A DNA stretch of 64,000 nt from Leuctra nigra (taxonomy: Eukaryota > Arthropoda > Insecta > Plecoptera > Leuctridae): contig OW203769.1 in NCBI GenBank assembly GCA_934045905.1, positions 15,097,705 through 15,161,704 of the forward strand, written 5' to 3'. The notes under the pieces are model-generated. The model made no database searches. It was not told the DNA's origin and saw nothing but the letters and a program-made list of their open reading frames with translations. Each line of letters starts with the position of its first letter. Position 1 is the first letter of the stretch. The position numbers were made by a program, and so were the translations under genes. Below, one piece after another: positions 10,701 to 20,894 of the stretch.

Positions 10701-13700
10701 GCGAAGGAACGTCAAGGCAAGATCAGAGACATGCAGACTCTCTTTCAGCATCTAGAGCCCATGGATATTGTGTTGGTGCAGAAGGACTCGGACAAACGGG
10801 TTCTTAAAGAGCAAGTCCATCAGTGTGAAGAACTGAGTGTGAGAACTGAGAACTGAGAAGAGTGTGAGAGAGTGGCGTAACTCATCCGATGATGTGATAG
10901 TTTAGATATTTACCCAAATAGTGTTTTCCTTTCCTTTATCAGACGAATGGCATCGACTGACAAGAAGACAACTAAACACCGGAACAGCCACGAAGGAAGT
11001 AACCCGAACATATCGGTGAACCTCTTGGTCTTGAGGAGCAGTTGTTTCTGAAACTCGTCTTGCATCTGTTGAAGATCGTGCAACAGCTCAAGTCTCGTCA
11101 CCAGCTCTTCCGCTCTTGGCATGTGCCACAGATGGTTCACCAATACCGTGATGGTTATAATCCCGATTGTACCAGTGAACGTCTGCACGCAGAGATCTTC
11201 AGCCGATAGCGACGTCAAGTTAAAGAAGATGTGCAGAGATCTTACGACGGAGACTTCGAAGGTCATGTATGGAATTAAGAGGCGGGGGATTAGAAACCAG
11301 AAGCACCTCTTTTTGTAGGATGTTGGCCACATTCCTGGAAAAATTACATAGTCGTATTAACAGATCAAGTGAGGTCTGCATAGTGTTGAATCCAGGCATA
11401 CCTGAAGGGGCGAGTACCCCCCCGGTACTGAACTAGTGCCCCCCCCCCTCCCCCCCGGGGAAAATATTCTATAGGTATAAATCATTCTATACAAATCATT
11501 ATAAAAAACATGGGGTTCCGTATCTCTTCCGAATATATGTATCAGTTATTCAAGGAAGGACAAAATACCAAAAATTTGCTAAATTCATATTTTAGTGAAA
11601 TTCTAATCTATGGTAGATAGTCACACATTTCTAAAAAGGACTATATATCTGAATATTCACATTATATTCAAGAACTTAAAAAATGACTAGCTATGTAAAT
11701 GTCTATATTTCGGCGGTCATATTTTTTACCCGCCAACAGGCGGTTTGGAGCGGATTTAGAGGGAAATACGGTATATAAATTGCCATATTTGGCAAACGGT
11801 TATGAATATCGAACAAGCAAGCCAGAGGTGACATGACGTATTGAACATTTATCTACATTTGCATCGCTTACTGTCATAACTTTGCTCCTACTATATGGTC
11901 AGCATTTATTGGGCATGAAAACGCTCCGTGCGAGCGACGAACGAGCGACGGAGAGTTTTCGTGCCCGACAAAAGCTGACCATATAGTAAGTAAATAAAAA
12001 TTATGTCTCATCTTGATATATCTTGGAGTAGCTCACTCACCTAGATAGTGCATGGCTCTAACACTTCGCTTGAAGATTGTTCTCTGTTCAACGTTCTCGT
12101 TCCCCTCAATTGAAATCTAAAATATAATCAGACTAATTGAGTGTGCAGTAACGAGTCAGAACTAATTTCCATTTGTCATATTAAGGATAATCTATGCCAC
12201 GTGGCCACCTACGTCATACTTCAATATGCCCTGTCAATCATCAAAACGAATGAGTCATCCATTTTATTTTACAGTAAAAGATGGGTGGGTTCACTTTCGT
12301 TCGAATAACTTCATAATTACCCTAGCTACAATATTCGGTCAAGACTGGAGTGATGATACCATGCAAGTCTATAGAGTGAAAAGGTAATATTCCGCCAAAA
12401 AATATTTGATACGAAAATTTTGGAGGTGAATAAGGTTACATGAGTTGGGAATCACTATTATAATAAGAAAGAATCGTTATCACAACTTGGAGAGTACCGC
12501 CGGTTACATGTTTAAAAAGTGTTTTAAAAGTGCAATGCAAATCCAAATACTTTTAAGAGGAAAAGTTGAGTCAGAGTTTATTAGTTTGGTCAATTTAGTA
12601 TTTTATATTATGGTCACGTGGTATCAAACGAATACCCTTAAGGTATCAGGTACACATTGACTAAAATTTCTGCAGTTTTTTTACCTATATTTATCAAATT
12701 TTAACACAAAATTGCTGCAAAAGAATTAAAATTTTAATATTTAAAAAAAAAAAATCATTGTTGGGAATCACAACAATGGGATAAAAACAATATTTTTTCA
12801 AACACGATTACTCGTTACTAACTTCTAGAGCCTGGATTTTTTTGGGTGAGGATTTATGTATGTAATGAATGTTTTGAGAGGGCGGTTTTATTCTAAAAAA
12901 TTAATGGAAGTAATTACATATTTAATTGTGAATTTTTTTAATTATGACCAATCAAAAATGTATTCGAATTACAATATAAAATTAAGTATGAGCTGTAAAG
13001 GAAAATGGCTCCTCAAAACACAGACAGTATGTTTCTCTACTGAACAAAACAAGAATCAATTGAATATCTCGAGAAAATAAGGAACACGCCTGACCTCTGG
13101 TGGATTCTTTGGTACTATCCATAATGGAGGATATAAAGGGTTTATTTATGTAAATAAATTATATAAAATTTGCTTATGTTGTTTGTTATGGCTGAAAAGT
13201 AAACTTGTAACTAAATCGACATTTAATTTGTTTCTCCTTTTTCACTGCCCTATGGAAACACAAACATCAAAATTAAAAAGTGCATCTAAAAAGTTTCCTG
13301 CCAGAAGTGGCTCCATCACGCATCGCTTATTTGTTTGAATAAGTAAAGATAATATCATGTTTGAAAAATACTTAAATCAAGGAAATCATAGTTCTGTGGT
13401 ACGGAGCTAAAAGATAAACATAAATAGGCAATACATGCTACACAGGCATATTAAAATATTAATTTAAAAAATACTACAACTCGCATCACTTAACCAAAAT
13501 ATGGATATGAAGCAGGAAGAAGTGAGTCATTTAAATATGCATTGATAAAAAATATTAAAATATAAGAAATGCATGTTTTTTAAGGGTACCTGATACCTTA
13601 ATAATAATTATTATTATTATTGTTCCTGTTCTGTGCTGTTGGTGACAAATGTATTTTATGCGGCTTTAGAGTATCATTGCAAGGGATGCCGCGTTTTATA

Positions 13701-16700
13701 ATTAAAAGGTTTCGAGGAACGGGGCTCGTTTTCCTTGCGATCTTCTCGATCCGCCACTGAAGGAAAGCCAGAAGAAAGAAGGTTAAATTGTTAAAGAACG
13801 AGGCTCACGGCTTTCAAAAACCAGTAAATTTTACTACAACTTTGACGAGACGTTCACAAGATGAGAAAAGACCTTCGGAGGGCAAATCTGTAGTCCAAAA
13901 ATCTGAATGTAAATCTAGTGGAGCGGTCGCTCCACCCAGCCAAGTGTACTGTATACTCACTCAACATACCGTTTCTGCCTAATAAACTGAGGAGCAGACG
14001 AACGAAACACTTTCACGGCAACAACATGGCATTCTGCGAAATATCTTAATTTCGAGCTATGGCCCACTTCACCACATAAACCAAATTTGGGAACAACGTA
14101 CTGCCGCTTGTGATCTAGAGGGCCGTGAAAATGGTGAAATTGTACGGCTTTCTTCTAGGCCAAGCAACGAAGGCTAAAAACAGGCCGAACCCGGGACAAA
14201 TTGCAAGATTTGTCTTTTTCATCAGACCTGATTCAGAAAAATTCGCTGATTAAAACAAAAAAAAGTTTTACGCAGAGATGTGAAGGAAAATTGCCCAAAA
14301 TTACGTGTAAAGTTCAAATTTTAAGAACATAAAATATTCTTTTTAAGAATCACAGAACACATTTTGATATTTGTTTTCAATAAAAAGTATGTATTATATT
14401 AGGATACAATACTCGAAAAAAAATTGGGTGATAATATTAATTATTTTTGGATTTATTCAATGATTTAATAAAATGACGTCATTTAAATAATTAGTCGTAG
14501 TGACGTAACTAAAGGAGCTAGAATAAATGTTTTTACGGGAAAATGTTGGTAATAAAACCTAATATTTTTGGTATAAATATGATCAAAAGTTCACCACGCA
14601 TCTACTAATTGTTGTCAAACAAAATTTTAATCAAATTATATGAAAAATTAAACATCAATATAACTCAACTATTGGCATAACGGCGGAACTGTTTGATCAG
14701 AAAATGTTGTCACTTATAGAATTTTGGCACCTGATAAAACCTAGCCCAGAGAGAGATTAGGGACGCCATTTTGAAACCGGAAGTGGCATCATCTTGAAAA
14801 CGGCTGGACCGATTATAACGGAACTGGTGGCAATCGACTCCAACGGTCATATGACAAAACAGATCAATAGTAAAACCAGAAATTACCAATAACAAATACC
14901 GGAAATGACGTCACAAGTATTCAAAATTCTTCTAAAACCCCCTGTTCAACAATAAATACATTAATCCGGCTTGTTATAATGTAATATATGAATTTATTTA
15001 AAAAAAATCTATGTGGCATTGCTTTCAGTCGCCATTTTGAGAATGGAAGTGATTCCATAGCTCGCAAGCGTTTTTTTTTATAAAATCTTTATTCACACAT
15101 GTACATGTATTTACAATCACAGTTCATATACAAACAGATAAAGTGAATAATAGGAATACTTAGAAATTAATAAAGAAATCAGGGTCTTTAACTTCCAGGC
15201 AAAAGGAAACGTATTGGAATGAAATCAAATACCAATTAATTAAGTGGATACCACTCTGTGTCTGGAATTAGAAAAAGGTTTTAAGCCTTATGCCGGCATA
15301 ATTTTATGTCGGTACAGCATTATTATAACTAGGTACCAATATTTTTATTACCATGATATAACCATGTTAAAACTTATTATTTTATCATTATAAATAGCGA
15401 CTTTTACAATTAAATTCATAAAGATATGCATTTATGTATTTATTTAATGTACTTATTGTTAAATAGGGGGTTTTAGAAGAATTTTGAATATTTGTGACGT
15501 CATTTCCGGTATTTGTTATTGGTAATTTCTGGTTTTACTATTGATCTGTTTTGTCATATGACCGTTGGAGTCGATTGCCACCAGTTCCGTTATTATCGGT
15601 TCAGCCGTTTTCAAGATGATGCCACTTCCGGTTTCAAAATGGCGTCCCAAATCTCTCTTTGGGCTAGGTTTTATCAGGCGCCAAAGTTCTATAAGTGACA
15701 ACATTTTCTGATCAAACAGTTCCGCCGTTATGCCAATAATTGCGTTATATTGATGTTAATTTTTCATATAATTTGATTAAAATTTTGTTTGGCAACGATT
15801 AGTAGATGCGTGGTGAACTTTTGATCATATTCATACCAAAAATATTAGGTTTTATTACCAACATTTTCCCGTAAAAACATTTATTCTAGCTCCTTTAGTT
15901 ACGTCACTACGACTAATTATTTAAATGACGTCATTTTATTAAATCATTGAATAAATCCAAAAATAATTAATATTATCACCCAATTTTTTTTCGAGTATTG
16001 TATCCTAATATAATACATACTTTTTATTGAAAACAAATATCAAAATGTGTTCTGGGATTCTTAAAAAATATATTTTATGTTCTCAAAATTTGAACTTTAC
16101 ACGTAATTTTGGGCAATTTCCCTTCACATCTCTGCGTAAAACTTTTTTTTGTTTTAATCAGCGAATTTTTCTGAATAAGGTCTGATGAAAAAGACAAATC
16201 TTGCAATTTGTCCCGGGTTAAATGCTTCGTTGCTTGGCCTATTCAGATGATGATTCAGATTCATCTTCCAATAAATTCCGCGGTCTCCGCCACAGCCTAA
16301 ACGGCTGGGCCGATTGATCTGAAATTGTCACCACGTATCCTGCAGGTTGTCTGCCTCATGAAACCTTGCCTTTATGATTTTTTGTGCCACCATTTTTAAC
16401 CGGAAGTGACGTCAAACCTCGAAAACGGCTGGACTGATTAGAACGAAACTAACGCCAATTGATTCAGACGGTCATCTATATAGAATATCGACAATTGCAG
16501 TAGAAATGTACTTTATACCGAAACCGGAAATTACGTCATTTCTGAATGTCCAAACATTCGCTACGCGGCATTTACCTGGGGAAATTTTCAGCCTGCAGCA
16601 TTATATGAAAATTAAAGTCTTCTGTTTTCCTAATTAATATACCTACCTCAAATCATTTTTAACCTTCCTATGCGAAAGCTGATAGAAAAAAAACCCTGAA

Positions 16701-16856
16701 CCGTGTGAAAGCGCACGCCTATGAGTAGAGGCAGACCACTGGGTTTCGTTTCTATCCATCGAAACTTATTACTAATTCTAATACGATACTCACAGCTTTG
16801 AGTCTCAGTTTTAAATAGCGGCATAAGTCGCGGCAGTTGGAACCTACTTGACCCAT
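4676..16856 (-). CDS. Odorant receptor gene (six exons, C-terminus not found)
   Basis: This is a predicted insect OR: a seven-transmembrane odorant-gated channel subunit of sensory neuron membranes that works with the co-receptor Orco. In minus-strand order the exons are 16794-16856, 12041-12116, 10914-11334, about 8478-8752, 6976-7303 and 4676-4775. All have AG/GT borders and every junction keeps phase. Visible OR hallmarks are the N-terminal HYLGMWP, several hydrophobic segments, the loop GGYYPYNVTASPYLEI before a membrane helix, the LKNCVKMHQELLR motif, and then DLEIISSTF leading into a hydrophobic helix. The six exons encode about 420 residues. The last transmembrane segments are missing and would lie below 4676. 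Exon 5 carries an unusual in-frame repeat. Family assignment is firm; expression and a complete 3' end are unproven. Confidence 0.82.
4959..5080. repeat. Short palindromic MITE
   Basis: The ends GACCCTTACCTATAATACCG and GCGATATTAGGTAAGGGTC are near-perfect inverted repeats. The inner part has AGCACGGTTCTAACTAGCACC-like symmetry. Related sequence, including the word for GGTAAGGGTCCTGG, recurs near 7400-7480. It lies in OR intron 5. Confidence 0.6.
5150..5587 (+). repeat. tRNA-derived SINE, split by a palindrome
   Basis: The head contains a tRNA-like B box (GGGTTTGATTCCC near 5195). The tail GCAGAACAGTGCGACGTTAAGCC followed by an A-rich end is typical of an insect tRNA-SINE. The body is interrupted at 5219-5387 by a palindromic element. 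CCTG occurs at both junctions, and joining the two sides restores a continuous SINE. Confidence 0.65.
5219..5387. repeat. Near-perfect palindrome inserted in the SINE
   Basis: Arms of about 75 bp run from GAGGCCAATTCTTGAG to CTCAAGAATTGGCCTC. The small centre is the reverse complement of the centre of the palindrome at 993-1167. The arms differ in sequence from that copy but match each other almost perfectly. Confidence 0.8.
5835..6750. mobile_element. Non-autonomous element with ~40-bp inverted ends
   Basis: The ends CGTCGCTTCAGAATGTATTT and AAATACATTCTGAGGCGACG are inverted, and the similarity continues inward through GAACTAACTCC. The motif GGAGTTAGTTC, in either direction, recurs several times inside. 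No coding region or clear target duplication was found. It lies in OR intron 5. Confidence 0.65.
6976..7303 (-). CDS. Odorant receptor exon 5 with 16-residue repeats
   Basis: The acceptor TTATTTTCAG ends at 7304. The donor is TTGAG|GTGGGT at 6975. The exon encodes NNKTRQNVFETK, then three to four copies of a 16-residue unit (RHKEAVNQSLVDAKVT, 48 bp, about 7078-7260), then a basic stretch and the conserved LKNCVKMHQELLR. The repeat is charged and helix-prone and sits in the intracellular loop before the family motif. Phase agrees with exons 4 and 6. Confidence 0.75.
7304..8477. other. OR intron 4
   Basis: It is mostly unrecognised sequence plus a tRNA-like unit at 8285-8356. About 35 bp at 8095-8136 (GCGGCTAGAGACAGAAGG and onward) recur inverted at about 8430-8475, flanking the tRNA-like unit. 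This suggests a SINE or fold-back insertion directly after exon 4. Confidence 0.45.
8285..8356 (-). tRNA. tRNA-Arg-like pseudogene or SINE head
   Basis: The minus strand folds as a tRNA: D-arm with TGGCGCAATGG, anticodon stem TTGGC/GCTAG with loop TTGCGGT (anticodon GCG), and a perfect T-arm GCCGG-TTCGAAA-CCGGC. The acceptor stem has about three mismatches. GCG is not the usual eukaryotic Arg anticodon for CGN codons. A decayed tRNA or the head of a tRNA-derived SINE is therefore more likely than a working gene. Confidence 0.55.
8478..8752 (-). CDS. Odorant receptor exon 4 (3' edge tentative)
   Basis: The acceptor ATTTTCAG ends at 8753. One base completes the Gly codon begun in exon 3. The product continues GYYPYNVTASPYLEI, then two hydrophobic membrane spans, then a basic loop (RILQYKLRNVRAHSL). 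The donor ATTC|GTGTTT at 8477 gives the phase needed by exon 5. It is weak, and other GT sites lie within 100 bp, so only the 5' edge is secure. Confidence 0.7.
8753..9389. other. OR intron 3, left part
   Basis: This is AT-rich sequence with scattered GTAGTAAA-like words at about 8900-9060. I see no coding exon on the OR strand. It runs up to the hAT element at 9390. Confidence 0.4.
9390..10322. mobile_element. hAT-type MITE
   Basis: It starts TAGGGTTCCAAATTTTCC and ends ACTCAAAATCCCTA, with an exact 8-bp target duplication TTCAGGAC (9382-9389 and 10323-10330). The subterminal arms carry repeated AAAAAACCGGG/TTTTTTCCG words in opposite orientation. There is no transposase. It lies in OR intron 3. 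Confidence 0.85.
10331..10856 (+). CDS. Possible coding fragment with 33-bp repeats
   Basis: About nine units of a 33-bp repeat (10380-10680) encode VQGTDSVEDSE-like 11-residue units in one plus frame. A non-repetitive stretch of about 55 residues follows, including DDYAKERQGKIRDMQTLF, and ends at a stop. Other frames are also open over the repeat, as expected for a repeat whose length is a multiple of three. The non-repeat tail is the best argument for coding. The upstream side is cut by the hAT element at 9390-10322, just after an AG that resembles a splice acceptor (TATTATCAG). It lies antisense inside OR intron 3. The product is not recognised. Confidence 0.3.
10914..11334 (-). CDS. Odorant receptor exon 3
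   Basis: The acceptor TTTTTCCAG is at 11335 and the donor TTTGG|GTAAAT at 10913. Two bases plus 139 codons plus two bases are in phase with both neighbours. It encodes MWP at the end of the OR N-terminal motif, two hydrophobic membrane spans (around IPRLLIPYMTF and IGIITITVLV), a Glu/Gln-rich loop and another span (SWLFRCLVVFLSVDAI). Confidence 0.8.
11335..12040. other. OR intron 2
   Basis: This is non-coding sequence. It contains a C-rich tract at about 11417-11457 and a small palindromic MITE at 11889-11986. Confidence 0.5.
11889..11986. repeat. Short palindromic MITE
   Basis: The ends TACTATATGGTCAGC and GCTGACCATATAGTA are perfect inverted repeats. Imperfect inner arms (GGGCATGAAAACGCTCCGT and CGGAGAGTTTTCGTGCCC) continue the hairpin around a loop rich in GAGCGACGAAC. 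Confidence 0.7.
12041..12116 (-). CDS. Odorant receptor exon 2
   Basis: The acceptor TATATTTTAG is at 12117 and the donor CTAG|GTGAGT at 12040. It has 25 codons plus one base. The product ISIEGNENVEQ...AMHYLG continues into GMWP of exon 3, forming the usual OR N-terminal motif. Confidence 0.78.
12642..13597. mobile_element. piggyBac-like MITE (TTAA target)
   Basis: Inverted termini GGTATCAGGTAC and GTACCTGATACC are flanked on both sides by TTAA (12638-12641 and 13598-13601), the piggyBac-type target duplication. The interior is AT-rich without a transposase. It lies in OR intron 1. Confidence 0.75.
13916..16560 (+). repeat. ETS-CRE composite repeat, copy 1
   Basis: It starts at the hairpin GTGGAGCGGTCGCTCCAC (13918-13935), followed by sequence shared with 22141 and 37941 (for example the word for CGAGCTATGGCCCAC). 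A large inverted repeat occupies 14161-16245. To its right come the AGCCTAAACGGCTG module (16284) and units with CCGGAAGTGACGTCA (16398) and CCGGAAATTACGTCA (16524). The element occupies most of OR intron 1 and stops about 230 bp before OR exon 1. No coding sequence was found. Confidence 0.7.
14161..16245. repeat. Giant inverted repeat, ~785-bp arms
   Basis: The left arm (about 14161-14955) and right arm (about 15460-16245) are near-identical reverse complements. Anchors are GGCCAAGCAACGAAG against CTTCGTTGCTTGGCC, and GGAACTGGTGGCAATCGA against its complement near 15578. The spacer is about 500 bp. The arms themselves contain TGACGTCA next to CCGGAAAT. In a transcript of the OR gene this would form a very long intronic hairpin. 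Confidence 0.85.
16794..16856 (-). CDS. Odorant receptor exon 1 (start codon)
   Basis: It has an ATG at 16856 and 21 codons (MGQVGSNCRDLCRYLKLRLKA), ending at the donor GCT|GTGAGT (16793). Phase 0 matches exon 2. The reading frame stays open upstream to about 16925, so an earlier start is possible. This ATG gives the usual OR N-terminal length of about 45 residues before LGMWP. Confidence 0.6.
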
Positions 16857-16925
16857 GACCTTGAACACCTGGCTGATGACGTCAGCGATAATGAAGAAGA
16901 GTCGCCTCACTGTTCGTCTTATATT

Positions 16926-17990
16926 TTAAACGTATACTTTTTAACTCACGCTAGAAAGAAACTTCAGCGGTCTATCGACAAAATATTATGTAATAGGAAC
17001 GACCATAAAAAGCAATCTGTGTAAAAATACCGGCCAAGCCTCTTCAACTAAAAAAAAATACAGAAGAAGTCTATTCAGCTCTGAAAAGTAATGATTATCA
17101 AAAAGTTGGACAAGTCTATTTTTTGTTATGGCGTTACAGGACTTGCAGTCCTACTGCCGCCTCAACAACTCTATACTCCTTTTGACAACGCGTTATTATA
17201 GGAGGTGAAGTTGGTGGAGGATTCGTAACTAGGGATTCAAGCGAGTGAGTATTTGTTAATGTAAAAGAAAGATAGGCGAGTGAAAGATAGGCGACGGAAT
17301 TTTAGGCGAAAAACCAACTGGGAAAGATAGCTTTAGGGAAATCATAATAAATGTCCATTCCGTACATTACATTGAAGCGGCAAAAGCCAAGCAAACTTCA
17401 AACTTTTAAATCCGTACCTGTTTTGTCTTTGAAACCCAATTTCCAATTGGCTGTGAATTACCGTCAAACCAAAGCCGATTTTCATTTAGTTTATGAGTTC
17501 GTAGTTTTTGTACAGAAGGTGGTACATTTCAGCTCATTTTTTATAATTGTAACACCCTTTTATTATATTTTAAGAAAAAAAAATATAACATTTTTAATTT
17601 CAAAAATATTTTTTTTTAACATTTTTGTTTTTTAAGAAATTAAATTAAGGTTTTCTGGAAAATTAATATTTTTATGTTATGTATGTATTAAAGGAGTATC
17701 AATAAGCAATATCCGATATCTAACTCAAAATTTTCAAAAAGTGGATATAGGACAAATAAGTACTAAGCCGACGATATTCCACTGAGAGAAAGACAGATAA
17801 TTATTTATTTGTAAAATAGTTTATGTTACATTGTAAGGGGGGATACCCATATAAGTGTGGGTGGGTCCTCACTTGTGTATGGGCACCATAGAACCTGTTG
17901 CGCTTGGTATTGTTTTACACGGCGGGTCCCTCTAGTTATTATATTATTACCTTAAAACAATATTTTCACGGCCCTCTAGATCGCAAACGG
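16926..17990. other. Upstream region of the OR gene
   Basis: It contains a fragment of the ETS-CRE family's terminal inverted repeat (about 17020-17120, GTGTAAAAATACCGGCCAAG) and a minus-strand fragment near 17945-17990 (GGCCCTCTAGATCGCAAACGG). A plus-strand open frame at 17351-17635 looks like chance. Any OR promoter should lie here; I see no clear TATA or initiator. Confidence 0.4.
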
Positions 17991-18700
17991 CATCAGGGGA
18001 GAGTTGCTGGAATTGGACCGGCGCCTTAATTGGACCATCCTCGTAGTCGTATTTACCGCCTTACCGCGGTAAATTGTCGGCGCCCGATGCGCCCGATTGT
18101 CAAGAGCTACTTTTACAAGGATTTCACTTCTTGTTTGTAAGACAATATTATCGTAACGGTAAGTTTTATTATAAAAACTACAATTCTATATTGGTAAGCG
18201 ATTACATGGGTACATGATTAAAGTTCACTTATTTATTTTAACCGATGTTGGGTGTTTATTTTTAATATTTTTGTCTAAAAGTAGCGAGATGCCTTTATTG
18301 AACCGCAAGCAGGTTCCTTGATTGGACCGCTACATAACCCCACCGTAGTATTTCTTTTTAGATCTGTTGATTTATTTCACGCAGTAATACATACTTACTA
18401 CATTCATTAATGCATTCTCAAAAGATCTGGCACTTTACAGTTAGCAATGGTCAAATACCCTGAAGAACAATATGAATTATTCCAAATGCTACATACTTTG
18501 ATTAAGGCTTACTAAAACGTAATAATGTTCACTTCAGTGTTTTCTGTCAATTAAATGTATTCACAAAATGATGGTCCAAATAAGGCACTTACTGGCCCAA
18601 TTTAGGAGACCGGTTTCCTTAATTGGAACAAATGTAATTTTTTTCTGAAACCAATGTTATATAAAAAAAAATACTGAGCGCAATCAGGGTTGTAAAAAAC
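17991..18700. repeat. Unclassified repeat with ATTGGACC words
   Basis: The phrases CCTTAATTGGACC (18029), TTCCTTGATTGGACC (18315) and TTCCTTAATTGGAAC (18609) recur at roughly 290-bp spacing. This suggests a decayed tandem or transposon sequence. No coding region or termini were identified. Confidence 0.35.
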
Positions 18701-18714
18701 CCGATTTAAAAAAA

Positions 18715-18790
18715 AAGCCTAGCCCAGTGGTTTATTTTGGGTTTTATTGGGCTTTATTGGGCTTTTTTGGGTTTTATTGGGTTTTATTAA
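18715..18790. repeat. GGGTTTTATT-type simple repeat
   Basis: It contains four to five degenerate copies of TTGGGTTTTA or TTGGGCTTTA. It resembles the short GGTTTTA-rich patch in the Helitron helicase gene at about 33718-33768. Confidence 0.7.
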
Positions 18791-19019
18791 AAATTACTGT
18801 TTTTAAAACAATTTACCTACCAAAAGTTTTGTTCTATGATTTTACTACACTTTTCTTGAAGGTACTACACTTTCCACTTCAAAATTTGAAATTTCTTTAA
18901 TAGGGATTAATCTGTTTAGGAGCTAATTAGTAATTAGTAAATTACCTACCTGTCATATTATTTGTAGTTTACCTAGTTGTGTAAGTTTTATAAGATTATA
19001 ATTGGGATAAAAATTAAGT

Positions 19020-19215
19020 GATCCACTTGGTGTTATGGCCATAAATCTAAATTAAAATATTTCGCAACAATGCGAGATCCTCAATTTTTAAGATCATGTA
19101 GGCCGAAAATGCTACTTTAATGCTTACAGTAAAAGTGGGTTGCTATAGCCTTTTTATATGAGAGTGTGCGCGCCGTACGACTTGGCTGGCGTGGAGTGAC
19201 CACACCACTAGATGT
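19020..19215 (-). repeat. ETS-CRE family 5' fragment
   Basis: The reverse complement matches the beginning of the composite repeat at 37941: the word for CCAGCCAAGTCGTACGGCGCG and the GGAGCG region are present. The hairpin is damaged and the ETS-CRE units are missing. Confidence 0.6.
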
Positions 19216-19359
19216 AATATTCACGCGGTGAAATCATAATTTATTTACATACACATGTCATTGTATTGATTTGTTGAACGAAACAAATTCTCTTCAATCT
19301 CATCCAATATAAAGTAGTACCTAGCATTGAAGTATACTAGGAAAATGCGTTGCATAACC

Positions 19360-19835
19360 AGTGTTGGGACTTTACTTGAAAAAATTATCTAGATAGTTAT
19401 CTAGATTAATTCATTGGTTACCTTTATCTATATCTAGATAATTTTTTTTATCTATTCGCAAATTATCTAGATAAAAAATATAAAATTCATAATGCTTTTG
19501 TGTGTATGAACATGCACAAACCTCAAATGTCAGATTATATGAAAAAGGAAAATCATCTCCGTTAGTCGCATTCTGGCTTTTTTGACGGCCCAATCTTTTA
19601 AAAACTCGATTCCGAATTTAGTTTAAAAATAATTAGGGAACAAAAGTATTTGGTAAAAATAATATCTATTATTTATTACAATTACCCTAGACAATTATTT
19701 TTTATTTTTTATCTATTATCTAGAGATGATTTCTTGGAAATTTATCTTTTACCTATCTTATGTAGATACATTTTTGGCAGGTATCTTTATCTCTATCTAG
19801 ATTAAAATAAAATGATCTAACAGCAACACGCCAAT
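19360..19835. repeat. TATCTAGATAA-rich, hAT-like relic
   Basis: It starts CAGTGTTGGGACTTTACTTG, like the hAT element at 51268. Many TATCTAGATAA words follow on both sides of a core. The right end (AGCAACACG) is degenerate and I found no target duplication. Confidence 0.4.
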
Positions 19836-20049
19836 GAGTTTATTATGTTTTGATTCAATCGATCATCTACATACTATCTGTCAACAGAATTCACAAAACA
19901 ACGATACTTTATTACTTATTTAATTTCACTACTTTCCACACTCCGGCTATGGGTATTATTTTTCACAAGTTTTGTAATATAGGTAATCGCATATTTGTGT
20001 TATACAGGCGGAATGTGTATTTTCACTATAACAAACTCACAACACATAA

Positions 20050-20475
20050 TAGGGAAGTCTCGTGAAGATTTGAATTCAGAATAATATTTATTTGATGAAA
20101 GTTGAGATGTTGCTGAACACAGATGTGGTATTATTTTTGTTGTTGGACGCATAGTTCTCATGTAATTAATTTACAAAGTTTGATAGATCTCCTCTCATTT
20201 AAAAGCAGGAAAATTGGCAATGACATCACAGTTTGCTATATTGCCATGGCAACAAGGGAATCCCCATGTCAACACAATGTTAATGACTTGGAAATGACAT
20301 CACAGTTCTGATTCTTGTTACAGGCCGTTTTTCCCGCCAAAAATCCTATGATATTTGAACTCGATTTTTATGAATGAAAATTTAAGATTTCATAGGTAAT
20401 AAGTGTATTTGTCATTATTATTTGTGTTTATTTATAGAAATTTACTAGAATAATATTTCATGAGACTTCCCTATT
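20050..20475. mobile_element. TA-flanked MITE, ATAGGGAAGTCTC termini
   Basis: The ends ATAGGGAAGTCTCGTGAA and TTCATGAGACTTCCCTAT are inverted and flanked by TA, a mariner-like target. The interior has two copies of GACATCACAGTTTG/TTCTG. The termini resemble those of the larger element at 58135-60026. Confidence 0.65.
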
Positions 20476-20550
20476 AATTGCAGTTTCAAACCTGAAATAT
20501 TTTAAATAATGTATTTATAAATACCTATACATTTTGAATTATAGCTGCTG

Positions 20551-20760
20551 TTATTTTCTCAAAAATGGCGCAGCGAAGGGCGATTTTCGAGATCGTTCGG
20601 TTTGTTTTGCCATACGGACTCGAGGCCTTCTGACGTAAGACCGAACAAAATAATACTGATTTGGCAGCTTGTAAATAAGGGTCGTGCAGTTCGAGTTGGT
20701 TGGTTCATTTCCCGGTAATCGGCTCTCGTAGGTCAGATGTTTGAAGTGTCCAGAGGCCAT
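20551..20760 (-). CDS. Small unassigned ORF, doubtful
   Basis: It is a 69-codon minus frame with an ATG and a stop, slightly richer in GC than its surroundings, and basic at its C-terminus. No motif, splice partner or family was recognised. Chance is the likelier explanation. Confidence 0.12.
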   Translation of the reverse strand: MASGHFKHLTYESRLPGNEPTNSNCTTLIYKLPNQYYFVRSYVRRPRVRMAKQTERSRKSPFAAPFLRK

Positions 20761-20894
20761 TAGTTTGATTGTGCAGTGTTTGAAAACTCAAAAGTGAATT
20801 GGAATACCGTGAAATTCAAGGTTAGCGAAATGTTAATTATTCATTACTATTGTTGTATTATTGTACAATATTAATGATATCATTGTATTAATGT

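Noticed and set aside
17351..17635. 94-residue plus-strand open frame
   Set aside because: The C-terminal half is low-complexity Phe/Ile from AT-rich DNA; no motif or splice support.
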